NCBI RefSeq assembly: GCF_000069185.1
Contig: NC_010397.1
Span: forward strand, 806,001-870,000
Reading direction: 5' to 3'
Origin: Mycobacteroides abscessus ATCC 19977
Lineage (GTDB): Bacteria; Actinomycetota; Actinomycetes; Mycobacteriales; Mycobacteriaceae
Length of the DNA stretch: 64,000 bases
The notes under the pieces were generated by a model. That model had not been told where the DNA came from and did not search any database. It saw only the letters and a program-made list of their open reading frames with translations. Of the stretch, positions 9,436 through 19,381 are shown in pieces. A program made the position numbers and the translations under genes. Position 1 is the stretch's first letter; the number at the start of each line of letters is the position of its first letter.

Positions 9436-9499
9436 GTCACATATGTCCAAAAAGGCCATGAAACATATATGACTTGTCCAATTCGGATATTCCTGTCCA
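9436..9499. promoter_or_regulatory. Divergent control region between glutamate dehydrogenase and davT: inverted repeat plus TGTCCA repeats
   Basis: The 166-bp gap between two divergent genes holds GTCACATATG (9436-9445) and CATATATGAC (9464-9473), an inverted repeat with 9 of 10 positions matching. It also holds three direct TGTCCA hexamers at 9444, 9475 and 9494. No other such cluster was noticed in the island. A regulator-binding function, perhaps for the PucR-type protein encoded at 14762, is inferred. Confidence 0.45.
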
Positions 9500-9548
9500 C
9501 CGTGTTCCGCTCCTACGCTCGGGGTGACTTTGAGCGGAAGGAAAGCTG

Positions 9549-10907
<1,359 letters not shown>

Positions 10908-10944
10908 AGACGTTGCGAATAGACCAGACCCAAGGAGTTTCGAT

Positions 10945-12138
10945 ATGTCCACTGCAGTAACCCCGTCGCCGGAGATGTGCTCGACCCCGCTGGAGCTGTT
11001 CGACACAGATCGCCGGCTGGACCAGGACGAGCGCGACATCGCGGCCACGGTGCGTAAGTTCGTCGATACCAAGCTGCGTCCGAACATCGCGGAATGGTTT
11101 GAGTCCGCGACACTTCCCAGAGATCTGGCACGCCAGTTCGGTGAACTGGGTGTGCTCGGTATGCACCTCGACGGCTACGGGTGTGCGGGCACCAACGCCG
11201 TGAGCTACGGGTTGGCTTGCCTTGAATTGGAGGCAGGCGATAGCGGTCTGCGCAGCTTCGTGTCGGTGCAGGGTTCTCTGTCCATGTATTCGATCCACCG
11301 GTACGGCTCGGAAGAGCAGAAGCAGGAATGGTTGCCGCAGTTGGCATCTGGTCATGCCATTGGCTGCTTCGGTCTTACCGAGCCGGACTTCGGATCCAAC
11401 CCCGGGGGGATGCGAACCCGCGCACGCCGCGACGGCAAGGACTGGATACTCGACGGCACGAAGATGTGGATCACCAACGGCAATCTTGCCGATGTCGCCA
11501 CAGTCTGGGCGCAGACCGACGACGGTGTGCGTGGTTTCGTCGTGCCGACGGCCACCAAGGGATTCGCCGCCAATGTGATTCACAAGAAGCTATCCCTGCG
11601 GGCATCGGTGACCTCGGAGCTTGTGCTCGACGGTGTGCGGCTGCCGGATTCGGCGGAACTGCCCGGCGCCCGGGGGCTTTCGGCTCCGCTGTCCTGTCTC
11701 AACGAAGCACGTTTCGGCATCGTCTTCGGCGCGCTGGGCGCCGCGCGCGACAGCCTGCAAGCGGCGCTTGACTATACGCGTACTCGCGAGGTGTTCGGGC
11801 GTCCGTTGTCGAGCTATCAGCTCAGCCAGGAGAAGCTCGCCAACATGACGGTTCAGCTGGGCATGGGCATGCTGTTGGCGCTGCATCTGGGCCGCATCAA
11901 GGACTCTGTCGGGTTACGGCCGGAGCAGGTCAGCCTGGGCAAGCTGAACAACGTGCGTGAGGCACTCAACATCGCCCGTGAATGCCGAACCCTATTAGGT
12001 GCAAGCGGTATCACCCTTGAATACTCGCCCCTGCGCCATGCCAACAATCTTGAATCGGTGCTCACCTATGAGGGCACGTCCGAGATGCATCTGCTTTCGA
12101 TCGGGCGAGCGCTGACCGGCCAGGCAGCCTTCCGCTGA
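10945..12138 (+). CDS. gcdH: Glutaryl-CoA dehydrogenase
   Basis: A 397-residue acyl-CoA dehydrogenase. The glutaryl-CoA branch is indicated by DGYGCAG, LELEAGDSGLRSFVSVQGSL, GCFGLTEPDFGSNPGGM, KMWITNG and the C-terminal TYEGTSEMHLLSIGRALTG; the catalytic base is probably the Glu of YEGT. It would oxidise and decarboxylate glutaryl-CoA to crotonyl-CoA and CO2 with FAD and an electron-transfer flavoprotein. The start at 10945 has a correctly placed AAGGAG ribosome site and the product begins MSTAVTPSPE; the longer frame from 10783 overlaps the aminotransferase gene and is not used. It lies in a same-strand run with davT upstream and the semialdehyde dehydrogenase downstream. Confidence 0.92.
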   Translation: MSTAVTPSPEMCSTPLELFDTDRRLDQDERDIAATVRKFVDTKLRPNIAEWFESATLPRDLARQFGELGVLGMHLDGYGCAGTNAVSYGLACLELEAGDSGLRSFVSVQGSLSMYSIHRYGSEEQKQEWLPQLASGHAIGCFGLTEPDFGSNPGGMRTRARRDGKDWILDGTKMWITNGNLADVATVWAQTDDGVRGFVVPTATKGFAANVIHKKLSLRASVTSELVLDGVRLPDSAELPGARGLSAPLSCLNEARFGIVFGALGAARDSLQAALDYTRTREVFGRPLSSYQLSQEKLANMTVQLGMGMLLALHLGRIKDSVGLRPEQVSLGKLNNVREALNIARECRTLLGASGITLEYSPLRHANNLESVLTYEGTSEMHLLSIGRALTGQAAFR

Positions 12139-12170
12139 GCCCACACGTTCCAGGTGGAGTAGAAATCACG

Positions 12171-13631
12171 ATGCATATCAATGAGATTCAAAGTTTTGTG
12201 GGTGGCCGGTGGATCAGCGGGGGCGGCCAGGCGGTGATCAGCGTGTGCCCCGCATTTCCTGACCGGGTCATCGCCGAAGGGCTGGCTGCGGGGCCGGCGG
12301 AGTTCGATGAGGCCGCCGCGGCGGCGCGCGCGGCGCAGCCCGGTTGGGCCGCCATGTCCTTGCACGCGCGGGGCGCGATGTTGTCGCACGCTGCCGCGGT
12401 TGTTGACCGTAACGCCGATGCCTGGGGCCTGGAACTTGCTGCGGAGGAGGGGAAAACCAAGGCAGAGGGCATCGCGGAGGTGCGGCGGGCCGCGCAGATC
12501 CTGCGGTACTACGGCAACGAGGGCGACCGGCAGACTGGGGAGATCTTCAGTTCACCGCGACGCGGTGAACACATCCTGGTGACCCGCAAGCCCCTTGGAG
12601 TCGTGGGCGTAATAACCCCATTCAATTTTCCTATCGCCATACCGGCCTGGAAGATCGCCCCCGCATTGGTATATGGCAACGCCGTGCTGTGGAAGCCGGC
12701 GAGCACGGTCCCGCTGTTGGCCATGCGTCTTGCCCAGGCATTTGATGCCGCTGGGCTGCCACCTGGCGTGTTGAACCTCGTCGTCGGGGATACAGGTGTC
12801 GGTGATGCCATGGTGAATGACAGCCGAGTCGATGCCCTCACGTTCACGGGTTCAACCGGCGTCGGTCGGCGTATTGCGGCGGCAGGGGCGGCGCGGGGCA
12901 TACCGGTCCAAGCGGAAATGGGTGGCAAGAACGCCGCCGTCGTTCTCGACGATGCCGACGTCGACCTCGCCGTGGAGCAGGTACTGCTGGGCGCCTTCCG
13001 CTCGACGGGACAAAAGTGCACCGCCACGTCTCGGCTGGTGCTCACCGAGGGCATCGCGGATGCGTTCCTGTCGTTGCTCAAGGATCGCGCGGACGCGCTG
13101 GTTGTCGGCGATCCCACCGCAGACGACACCCAGATGGGCCCGGTGGTCAGCGAGTCCGCGTTCGGCACGATCACCGCGGGGATCGGCGGCGCGGTCGCAC
13201 AGGGTGCGGTCACCCTTGCCGGTGGGCACGGCTACGGGGACGGCCCCCTGGCCGCCGGCTACTTCATCGCGCCCACCATCATGGAACTCGGTATGGGAGC
13301 GGTGGACCTCTGGACCGAGGAATTGTTCGGCCCGGTTTTGGCGGTGCGCCGCGCCGCAGACACCGAGGAGGCATTCAGGTTGGCGAACGACAGTGAGTAC
13401 GGTTTGTCCGCAGCGATATTCACAAAAGACCTCACCCGGGCCTTATCGGCGGTCGACCACGTGGACGTGGGCATCCTGCATGTGAATTCGGAATCCGCTG
13501 GCGCAGACCCGCATGTTCCGTTCGGAGGCGCCAAGAAGAGCGGGCTAGGCCCCAAGGAACAGGGCCGGGCCGCGCGGGAGTTCTTTACCCACACCACCAC
13601 CGTGTACCTGCGCGGTGAGGAGGCAATGTGA
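12171..13631 (+). CDS. davD: Glutarate/succinate semialdehyde dehydrogenase-type aldehyde dehydrogenase
   Basis: A 486-residue NAD(P)-dependent aldehyde dehydrogenase with PFNFPIAIPAWK, FTGSTGVGRRIA, the general-base Glu in AEMGGKNAAVVLDDADVD, the catalytic Cys in STGQKCTATSR, EELFGPVLAV and PFGGAKKSGLGPKEQG. Its general appearance is that of 2-oxoglutarate-semialdehyde or succinate-semialdehyde dehydrogenases. In this operon the expected substrate is glutarate semialdehyde from the aminotransferase, giving glutarate; this assignment is from context. Its stop overlaps the GTG start of the CoA-transferase (GTGA), so the acid product and its activation to a CoA ester are coupled. Confidence 0.87.
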   Translation: MHINEIQSFVGGRWISGGGQAVISVCPAFPDRVIAEGLAAGPAEFDEAAAAARAAQPGWAAMSLHARGAMLSHAAAVVDRNADAWGLELAAEEGKTKAEGIAEVRRAAQILRYYGNEGDRQTGEIFSSPRRGEHILVTRKPLGVVGVITPFNFPIAIPAWKIAPALVYGNAVLWKPASTVPLLAMRLAQAFDAAGLPPGVLNLVVGDTGVGDAMVNDSRVDALTFTGSTGVGRRIAAAGAARGIPVQAEMGGKNAAVVLDDADVDLAVEQVLLGAFRSTGQKCTATSRLVLTEGIADAFLSLLKDRADALVVGDPTADDTQMGPVVSESAFGTITAGIGGAVAQGAVTLAGGHGYGDGPLAAGYFIAPTIMELGMGAVDLWTEELFGPVLAVRRAADTEEAFRLANDSEYGLSAAIFTKDLTRALSAVDHVDVGILHVNSESAGADPHVPFGGAKKSGLGPKEQGRAAREFFTHTTTVYLRGEEAM

Positions 13632-14743
13632 CGGCGGCGGCGCTGGACGGGCTGCTGGTGGTCGACTTCAGCCGGGTGCTCGCGGGACCCTACGCCACGA
13701 TGATGTTGGGTGACTTCGGCGCCGAGGTGATAAAGATAGAACGGCCAGTACTTGGCGACGACACCCGGCAGTGGGGACCTCCTTACGATTCCGATGGCCA
13801 GGCAACGTATTTCAATTCGGTCAACCGGAACAAACAGTCGGTTGTGCTGGATCTCACCAGCCCCGACGGTCAGCACCGGGCACGCGAGTTGGCAGGCAGA
13901 GCCGACGTGGTGGTCGAAAACTTCCGGGCGGGCACCATGGAGAAGTTCGGTCTCGGCTACCAGAGCCTGAAGCAGCTCAATCCGGGATTGATATATTGTG
14001 CGATAACAGGTTTCGGACGCGGAGCAGGGGCAGATCTGCCGGGCTACGACCTGTTGGTGCAGGCCGTTGGTGGGTTGATGAGTGTCACCGGTCCCGACGC
14101 CGCCCATCCGTCCAAAGTCGGTGTCGCACTGGTCGATGTGCTGACCGCGCTACACGCGCTATCCGGGATACTCGCCGCACTCTCGTATCGGGACCGCACT
14201 GGGCAAGGACAACGCGTCGACACCGATCTGATGTCAGTGTTGTTGTCCTCGTTGGTCAATCAGGCATCGGGCTACCTCGGGGCAGGCGTAGTACCGGAGG
14301 CTCTCGGAAATCGGCACCCCAGTATCGCGCCCTACCAGACATTCGAGACGGCTGATCGGCCGATCGCGATCGCGGTGGGCAACGACAAACAGTTCCGGCT
14401 GCTCGTACAGGCACTGGAAATGCCGCGGCTGGCGCGCGACGACCGATTCGCTACGAACCCGTTGCGCGTCCGCCACCGTGGCGAGCTGGTGCGGGTGTTG
14501 GAACAGCGGCTTCGGGAGAAGAACGCCGACGACTGGTACGACACCTTGACCGCTGTGGGTGTTCCGGCGGGCCCGATCAACGACATCGCGGAGGCGTTCC
14601 GGTTCGCCGAGCGTCTTGGGCTCGATGTGGCCGTGACGGTGCCGGGTAGCCCGGAACCGCAGGTGGCCAATCCCATCTCGATGTCCAAGACTCCGGTTGT
14701 GTATCGCAACGGCCCGCCGCGGCTGGGACAGTCGCGCGCCTGA
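13628..14743 (+). CDS. Family III CoA-transferase, probable glutarate CoA-transferase
   Basis: A 371-residue CaiB/BaiF-type family III CoA-transferase. The N-terminal signature LDGLLVVDFSRVLAGPYATM, then GDFGAEVIKIERP, NRNKQSVVLDL and the catalytic Asp in GYDLLVQAVGGLMSVTG are present. Placed between a glutarate semialdehyde dehydrogenase and, a gene earlier, glutaryl-CoA dehydrogenase, it most likely moves CoA from succinyl-CoA (or another donor) to glutarate, as the mammalian SUGCT enzyme does. The donor is not visible from sequence. It starts on GTG inside the previous stop codon and is the last enzyme before the regulator. Confidence 0.88.
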   Translation: MTAAALDGLLVVDFSRVLAGPYATMMLGDFGAEVIKIERPVLGDDTRQWGPPYDSDGQATYFNSVNRNKQSVVLDLTSPDGQHRARELAGRADVVVENFRAGTMEKFGLGYQSLKQLNPGLIYCAITGFGRGAGADLPGYDLLVQAVGGLMSVTGPDAAHPSKVGVALVDVLTALHALSGILAALSYRDRTGQGQRVDTDLMSVLLSSLVNQASGYLGAGVVPEALGNRHPSIAPYQTFETADRPIAIAVGNDKQFRLLVQALEMPRLARDDRFATNPLRVRHRGELVRVLEQRLREKNADDWYDTLTAVGVPAGPINDIAEAFRFAERLGLDVAVTVPGSPEPQVANPISMSKTPVVYRNGPPRLGQSRA

Positions 14744-14761
14744 TGAGACAGTTGTCGGGGC

Positions 14762-16282
14762 ATGGCCGAGTACCGTCTAACCGTGCCGATCACCGTCAGG
14801 GACTTGACTCAGCGAGCTGATCTGGGGCTGGTGCTGTCCGCTGGCGAGGCGGGCGCTGCCAGGGCCATCAAGTGGGCGCATGCGATTGAACTGAACGATC
14901 CGACACCGTACCTATTTGGTGGGGAACTGGTGATGACCACCGGGCTGACGGTGGGGTTGAGCCATGCCGAGCAATACGAGTATGCGGCGAGGCTGTCCGG
15001 CAAGAACGTGGCCGCGCTGGCATTCGACACCGGAACAACCTTCAGCGAGGTGCCGCCCGGGATCCTCGCGGCGGGCGATGAACTGGGCTTGCCGATTCTG
15101 CAGGTGCCGGTGAGTACGCCGTTCATCGCCATCACCCGGGCGGTGATCGATGAATTGACGGCAGACGAATTGCGCGCCGTGCAACGAGTGGTGGATCAGC
15201 AGGACGTGCTTGTGCGGGCTACGCTGCGCGATGGTGCGCCCGGTGTGGTGTCCGCGCTAAGTCGCTCTCTCGCCGCGACCGTGATCGTGACCGCAACGGA
15301 CGGAACACTTCTGGCCGAGGCAGGGCATGATGCCGAGCATCTGGCCGAGATCACGCGCGGCGCTTTCCCGAATCACAGTCGCAAGCATGCCAGCCGGGTG
15401 GTCGCCGATCGCGACGGTTACTGCACGATCCAGACGGTCCGTGCCGGGAAGGCCGAGCGCGGCTATCTTGCGGTGCGTTCGGAAGACGCATTGACCGCGG
15501 CGCAGCGTCTGCTCGTCTCGCATGCCATGGCGCTGATCGCCATCGAGCTCGAGAAGCCGGCGCGCGTCGCGGACGCGGAGCAGCGACTACGGGGTGCGGT
15601 GACCAGGGCACTGCTGGCAGACCCCGCGGCGGCGGACCGAAGTGTGTTGCGCTACTTCGGGTTCGATCCGGATACCGAGGTCGTCGTGGTGCTGTTGTGC
15701 AACGTCGGCTCGGTGTTGCCGGGCGAGTTGCATATCGACAGGCAATTGGCCAGGGGAGGCCCGTATTTGATGGCCTCGGTGTCCGGCGAGATCGTGGTGG
15801 TGCTGGCGGCCAAGAACGTGGGTCGAGCATCGGAGCTTCATCGAAGCCTGGGCACCGCCCTCGGACGCACGATCTGCGCCGGTATCAGCAGACGGGTCCG
15901 GCTCGACGAAGTGCCGCTGGGGCTTCACCAGGCGCGGTCGGTCGCGCGTGCCCACCCGGACGGGCGAATAGCGGAGTTTGATGAGCTCGATATCTACGGC
16001 GTCCTGCTCGGCGGCCGCGACCGCGGCGAACTCGCAGTGCTGGCACAGTCGGTGGCGCCCCTGCTCGGCACGGGGGCCGATACCACGCTGCTGGACACCC
16101 TCGAGTCGTTCCTGGCCTGCAACGGTCAGATGGAAACCGCCGCACTGAATCTCGGTGTCCATCGGCACACCATGAGGAACCGGATCGCAAGGATCGCGGC
16201 GTTGCTCGATTGTGACTTGCACTCTGCGGACACCCGGGCTGCTCTGTGGATCGCCATCCGTGCTCGGGCGCTGTTGGGATAG
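14762..16282 (+). CDS. PucR-family transcriptional regulator
   Basis: A 506-residue regulator with an N-terminal PucR-type sensor domain (ITVRDLTQRADLGLVLSAGEAG and DPTPYLFGGELVMTTGL, about residues 8-65), a central GGDEF-like region, and a C-terminal helix-turn-helix NGQMETAALNLGVHRHTMRNR followed by RIAALLDCDL. Members usually control nitrogen or amine catabolic genes. It begins 18 bases after the CoA-transferase gene on the same strand, so it probably controls the lysine pathway and may be co-transcribed with it. A GTG at 14783 is an alternative start that removes seven residues. Confidence 0.88.
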   Translation: MAEYRLTVPITVRDLTQRADLGLVLSAGEAGAARAIKWAHAIELNDPTPYLFGGELVMTTGLTVGLSHAEQYEYAARLSGKNVAALAFDTGTTFSEVPPGILAAGDELGLPILQVPVSTPFIAITRAVIDELTADELRAVQRVVDQQDVLVRATLRDGAPGVVSALSRSLAATVIVTATDGTLLAEAGHDAEHLAEITRGAFPNHSRKHASRVVADRDGYCTIQTVRAGKAERGYLAVRSEDALTAAQRLLVSHAMALIAIELEKPARVADAEQRLRGAVTRALLADPAAADRSVLRYFGFDPDTEVVVVLLCNVGSVLPGELHIDRQLARGGPYLMASVSGEIVVVLAAKNVGRASELHRSLGTALGRTICAGISRRVRLDEVPLGLHQARSVARAHPDGRIAEFDELDIYGVLLGGRDRGELAVLAQSVAPLLGTGADTTLLDTLESFLACNGQMETAALNLGVHRHTMRNRIARIAALLDCDLHSADTRAALWIAIRARALLG

Positions 16283-16325
16283 TTCATGTCACGGGAAGTT
16301 GTGTAAGCCGGCCGCGAAGATCGGG

Positions 16326-17246
16326 TCAGCTCAGCGCGCCCAACAGGCTGCGGCACGCCTTTGCCACGAAGTCCCTGGACACTCCTGCCCACGGCACGAG
16401 TTTGTCGAAGCCGTGAAATGCGCCGGGCACCACCTCCAGCTCGCACGGGACCCCGGCGGTGCGTAGGCGTTCGGCATACGCCAGATCCTCGTCGTGAAAC
16501 AGGTCGGCCGTTCCGATGCCAATCCAGGCAGGCGCCAGTCCCGCCACATCGGTGCGACGGCCGGGTACGGCGATATCGCGATCCGCGTCGCCCAGATAGG
16601 AATCCCAGCCAAACCGGTTGCTGTCTCCGCTCCATAGCCGCAGATTTGTTCCGTCGATATCCGTGCGCTCACTGGAGCGGTCGTCGAGCATGGGGTAGAT
16701 CAGCAGCTGTGCGGCGGGAGCTACCTCGCCACGGTCGCGGGCCAGGAGCGCAAGCGCCGCGGCCAGTCCGCCACCGGCACTGGCGCCGCCGACGGCGATG
16801 CGCGTCGGATCGATCCATCCCTGCACGGACAGCCAGCGCAGCGCGGCGTAGCAGTCCTCGAGTGGAATGGGGTAAGGGTGCTCGGGTGCCAGTCGATAGT
16901 CGACCGACACGACCGGTATCCCGGTTTCGTGCATCACCTTGCGGCAGAAAAAGTCGTCCTGACGTGCGGTACCCATCACGTAGCCGCCGCCGTGAATCCA
17001 CAACAGCGCCGCGGACGGTTCTTCGAGGTTCTTGGGAACATGTGCCCGGACCGTCACGTTGTCGTTGACCGCGATGCGCCGCACCCCGTGCCGGGGCAGC
17101 AGATCGGTGAGGTAAATGCTCGCACGCAGTATCGAGAGGGTTCGCGGCAGGCCGACCTGTCGCGGAAATGCCCTGGCTGCCAAGCGGAGATCGGGATGAA
17201 TGTCAGGCGACGACACATAGCGAGTATGCCCGTGGTGTGTACACAC
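16326..17246 (-). CDS. Alpha/beta hydrolase, hormone-sensitive-lipase-type carboxylesterase
   Basis: An esterase of about 306 residues. The oxyanion-hole motif is in LLWIHGGGYVMG, the nucleophile Ser in GGASAGGGLAAA, the acid in TADLFHDED and the His in GAFHGFDKLV, so the catalytic machinery is complete. DYRLAPEHPYP is typical of the HSL (Lip) family common in mycobacteria. The GTG at 17246 lies within a perfect 14-bp palindrome, so initiation at the in-frame GTG 17216 is a serious alternative. It is convergent with the PucR gene and divergent from the SDR gene at 17323. The acyl substrate is unknown. Confidence 0.87.
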   Translation of the reverse strand: MCTHHGHTRYVSSPDIHPDLRLAARAFPRQVGLPRTLSILRASIYLTDLLPRHGVRRIAVNDNVTVRAHVPKNLEEPSAALLWIHGGGYVMGTARQDDFFCRKVMHETGIPVVSVDYRLAPEHPYPIPLEDCYAALRWLSVQGWIDPTRIAVGGASAGGGLAAALALLARDRGEVAPAAQLLIYPMLDDRSSERTDIDGTNLRLWSGDSNRFGWDSYLGDADRDIAVPGRRTDVAGLAPAWIGIGTADLFHDEDLAYAERLRTAGVPCELEVVPGAFHGFDKLVPWAGVSRDFVAKACRSLLGALS

Positions 17247-17247
17247 C
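17234..17247. promoter_or_regulatory. 14-bp perfect palindrome between divergent esterase and SDR genes
   Basis: GGTGTGTACACACC is its own reverse complement, and two further pairs match outside one mismatch on each side. It sits in the short gap between two divergent genes, where an operator controlling both would be expected. No regulator gene lies immediately next to it, so the binding protein is unknown. Confidence 0.4.
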
Positions 17248-17322
17248 GCGGCTGTTTGGTGTGACGGGGAATGTTTCGGACCCCAGTCCGCTTGAAAGTC
17301 ATGTATCTACGGAAGGAGCACC

Positions 17323-18066
17323 ATGACGTCACCATTGAAGAGCCGTCGCGCGTTTGTGACGGGCGGATCGCGCGGCATCGGCGCGGGCATTGTCCGCAGG
17401 CTCGCCGAAGACGGGGCACGGGTCGTCTTCACCTATTCGAGTTCGGTGCAACAGGCCGCCGATGTCGTGGACGACATCAACGAGGACGGTGGCTGGGCAC
17501 GGGCCGTCAAGGCAGATGTAGCCGATCCGGACCAGCTTGGCGCGGCCATCGGTCAGGCAGCGGAAGAGCTTGGCGGACTCGATATCCTGGTGAACAATGC
17601 CGGTATCTTGTCAATCGGCGATGTAGATACCGCTACCTTGGCGGACTTCGACGAGATTGTGGCCGTCAACGTTCGTGCGGTTTTTGCCGGAATCAAGGCG
17701 GCGTCACCGCACCTCACCGAGGGCGGCAGAATCGTGACGATCGGCAGCATCAACGGAGATAGTTCTCCCACAGCTAACCTGTCGCTGTATTCCATGACGA
17801 AAGCGGCGGTGGCGGGCCTCACGCGTGGATTGGCGCGCGAGTTCGGCCCCCGGGGCATAACCATCAACAATGTTCAGCCCGGGCCCATCGGTACCGACAT
17901 GAACCCCGAGGACGGCCAGCTGGCAGACATTCTGAGGCCCAATATCGCGGTCGGGCGCTATGGTCAGCCCCGCGATATCGCCAGCCTGGTGAGTTATCTG
18001 GTATCCGACGAGGCCTGGTACATCACCGGAACCGCGATCAACATCGACGGCGGATTCACCGCTTAA
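17323..18066 (+). CDS. Short-chain dehydrogenase/reductase (3-oxoacyl-ACP reductase-like)
   Basis: A 247-residue classical SDR. The cofactor motif TGGSRGIGAG (about residues 14-23), NNAG, the catalytic Ser in TIGSINGDS, the YSMTK Tyr-Lys pair and the C-terminal INIDGGFTA segment are all present. The family reduces or oxidises keto/hydroxy groups with NAD(P)H. A GGAG ribosome site precedes ATG 17323. It is divergent from the esterase across the 17234 palindrome, and the next gene downstream begins the AT-rich segment. The substrate is not predictable. Confidence 0.88.
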   Translation: MTSPLKSRRAFVTGGSRGIGAGIVRRLAEDGARVVFTYSSSVQQAADVVDDINEDGGWARAVKADVADPDQLGAAIGQAAEELGGLDILVNNAGILSIGDVDTATLADFDEIVAVNVRAVFAGIKAASPHLTEGGRIVTIGSINGDSSPTANLSLYSMTKAAVAGLTRGLAREFGPRGITINNVQPGPIGTDMNPEDGQLADILRPNIAVGRYGQPRDIASLVSYLVSDEAWYITGTAINIDGGFTA

Positions 18067-18084
18067 TCGAAAGGTTGTTTGAAG

Positions 18085-18504
18085 ATGACTCTTGAAAGAA
18101 TTACCGACAAATTGGTTGAAATGACGCCATTTGTACTGTCGATATTGCGTGTGGTGGTGGGCTTTCTATTTTTTCTGTATGGAACATCACATCTATTCGG
18201 ATGGCCATCGACTTCACACCTGCAACCTTTTGGAACCTTACAGTGGTGGGCTGGAGTGATCGAGTTGGTGTGCGGAGGAGCGATAGTGATCGGTTTTGGG
18301 ACGAGACCGTGTGCTTTCATCGCTTCAGGAGCGATGGCGTTTGCATACTTTGCCATTTTACAACCGCGAGGGCTTTTTCCTATCCAAAACAATGGCGACG
18401 CGGCGGTCCTCTATAGCTGGATTTTCTTGCTTTTAGTGTTTACCGGAGGCGGCGCAATATCTGTGGACGAAGCATTAAAGCGCAAATTCAGATCATCTGA
18501 ATGA
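18085..18504 (+). CDS. DoxX-family small membrane protein
   Basis: A 139-residue integral membrane protein with four predicted hydrophobic segments (about residues 13-30, 50-66, 75-92 and 105-122). It has LRVVVGFLFFLYGTSHLFG near the N terminus and WWAGVIELVCGGAIVIGFGTR in the middle, which are DoxX hallmarks. ATG 18085 was chosen over the in-frame TTG six bases upstream. Base composition falls sharply from about 18067: A/T third positions are frequent, unlike the SDR before it. DoxX proteins are linked to redox or thiol homeostasis in mycobacteria; a specific role here cannot be assigned. Confidence 0.8.
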   Translation: MTLERITDKLVEMTPFVLSILRVVVGFLFFLYGTSHLFGWPSTSHLQPFGTLQWWAGVIELVCGGAIVIGFGTRPCAFIASGAMAFAYFAILQPRGLFPIQNNGDAAVLYSWIFLLLVFTGGGAISVDEALKRKFRSSE

Positions 18505-18688
18505 TTTGAATTTCGAGCCTGCGGGTTGGGGGCTACTAAAAATAGGCAGGTATAGCCGCACTGGAGAATCATGGTATTGCAAAGCTTGTTTGCATGGGTT
18601 GAACGCATTCCAGCAAAGAATTGGCTAATTTATTGCGGGCCATCCAGCAGGACATCAATGCGAAAAAGGGATTGGTTGAGGTAGGCTT

Positions 18689-19156
18689 ATGGCTAAAAAG
18701 TCATCCGCGGAAAGTTATGACTCACTTGTACGCCGGCTGGGATTGGTCTCAATACAGATTGTGTTTATTTATACATTGGGACTGTCTGGGGCGGTCAAGC
18801 TGTTGAACTGGCATAATGTTATGGCTAAGTACATTGACATGTTTAACCCCACGTTTGTCAGCCACTTCCCCGGTACCGTAGTAGCGATTTATGCGACCGG
18901 AGGACTGGAAATAGTTGCCGCGCTGCTTTTTATCGCGAGTATTGTTAGGCGCGAGTTCCTCGATGATGTGGATAGAGTATTCTTGAACTTCGCATTCCTG
19001 CTTGCACTGATAATCTTCGCTATCCTTGGTTTTGGATTGAAATTGTTGGCTGAATACAACAACAACCACGCTGCTACTTTCCAAATGTTTGGCTATACAC
19101 TGCTAACTTTTATTGCATGGCGAGCGATTATGTATACCCACAGGCGTCCGATTTGA
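18689..19156 (+). CDS. DoxX-like four-helix membrane protein in AT-rich segment
   Basis: A 155-residue membrane protein with hydrophobic stretches at about residues 20-38, 62-82, 95-118 and 130-145, and a C terminus ending THRRPI. SGAVKLLNW and GGLEIVAALLF resemble the DoxX/SURF4-like fold. ATG 18689 has a GAGGT ribosome site. The DNA is AT-rich, like the flanking genes, which suggests shared foreign origin. It probably works with the nearby DoxX protein or the following flavin reductase, but nothing in the sequence shows how. Confidence 0.65.
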   Translation: MAKKSSAESYDSLVRRLGLVSIQIVFIYTLGLSGAVKLLNWHNVMAKYIDMFNPTFVSHFPGTVVAIYATGGLEIVAALLFIASIVRREFLDDVDRVFLNFAFLLALIIFAILGFGLKLLAEYNNNHAATFQMFGYTLLTFIAWRAIMYTHRRPI

Positions 19157-19381
19157 TCGGGATCCTGCATTAACCCGTGTGCCTATTCAATAATGTTGTC
19201 AAGGTTATAGGGTGGTGGTTTACGAGTGCCTCTATCGTTTGACTGTTGATGAACGACCAAGGCACCCAAATTCACGGGCGATTTCCGATCGTATAACCGT
19301 TCCAGCCCCAGCGTTTGTGGCTAACCAAAGTGTTCAAAGCACGATGCTTGTAATGAGAAGCACACTCAAGGAGAAAGTTTT

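Noticed and set aside
18621..18806. 61-residue open frame in the AT-rich segment
   Set aside because: It starts on TTG, overlaps the DoxX-like gene at 18689 in another frame and has no ribosome site or family features.
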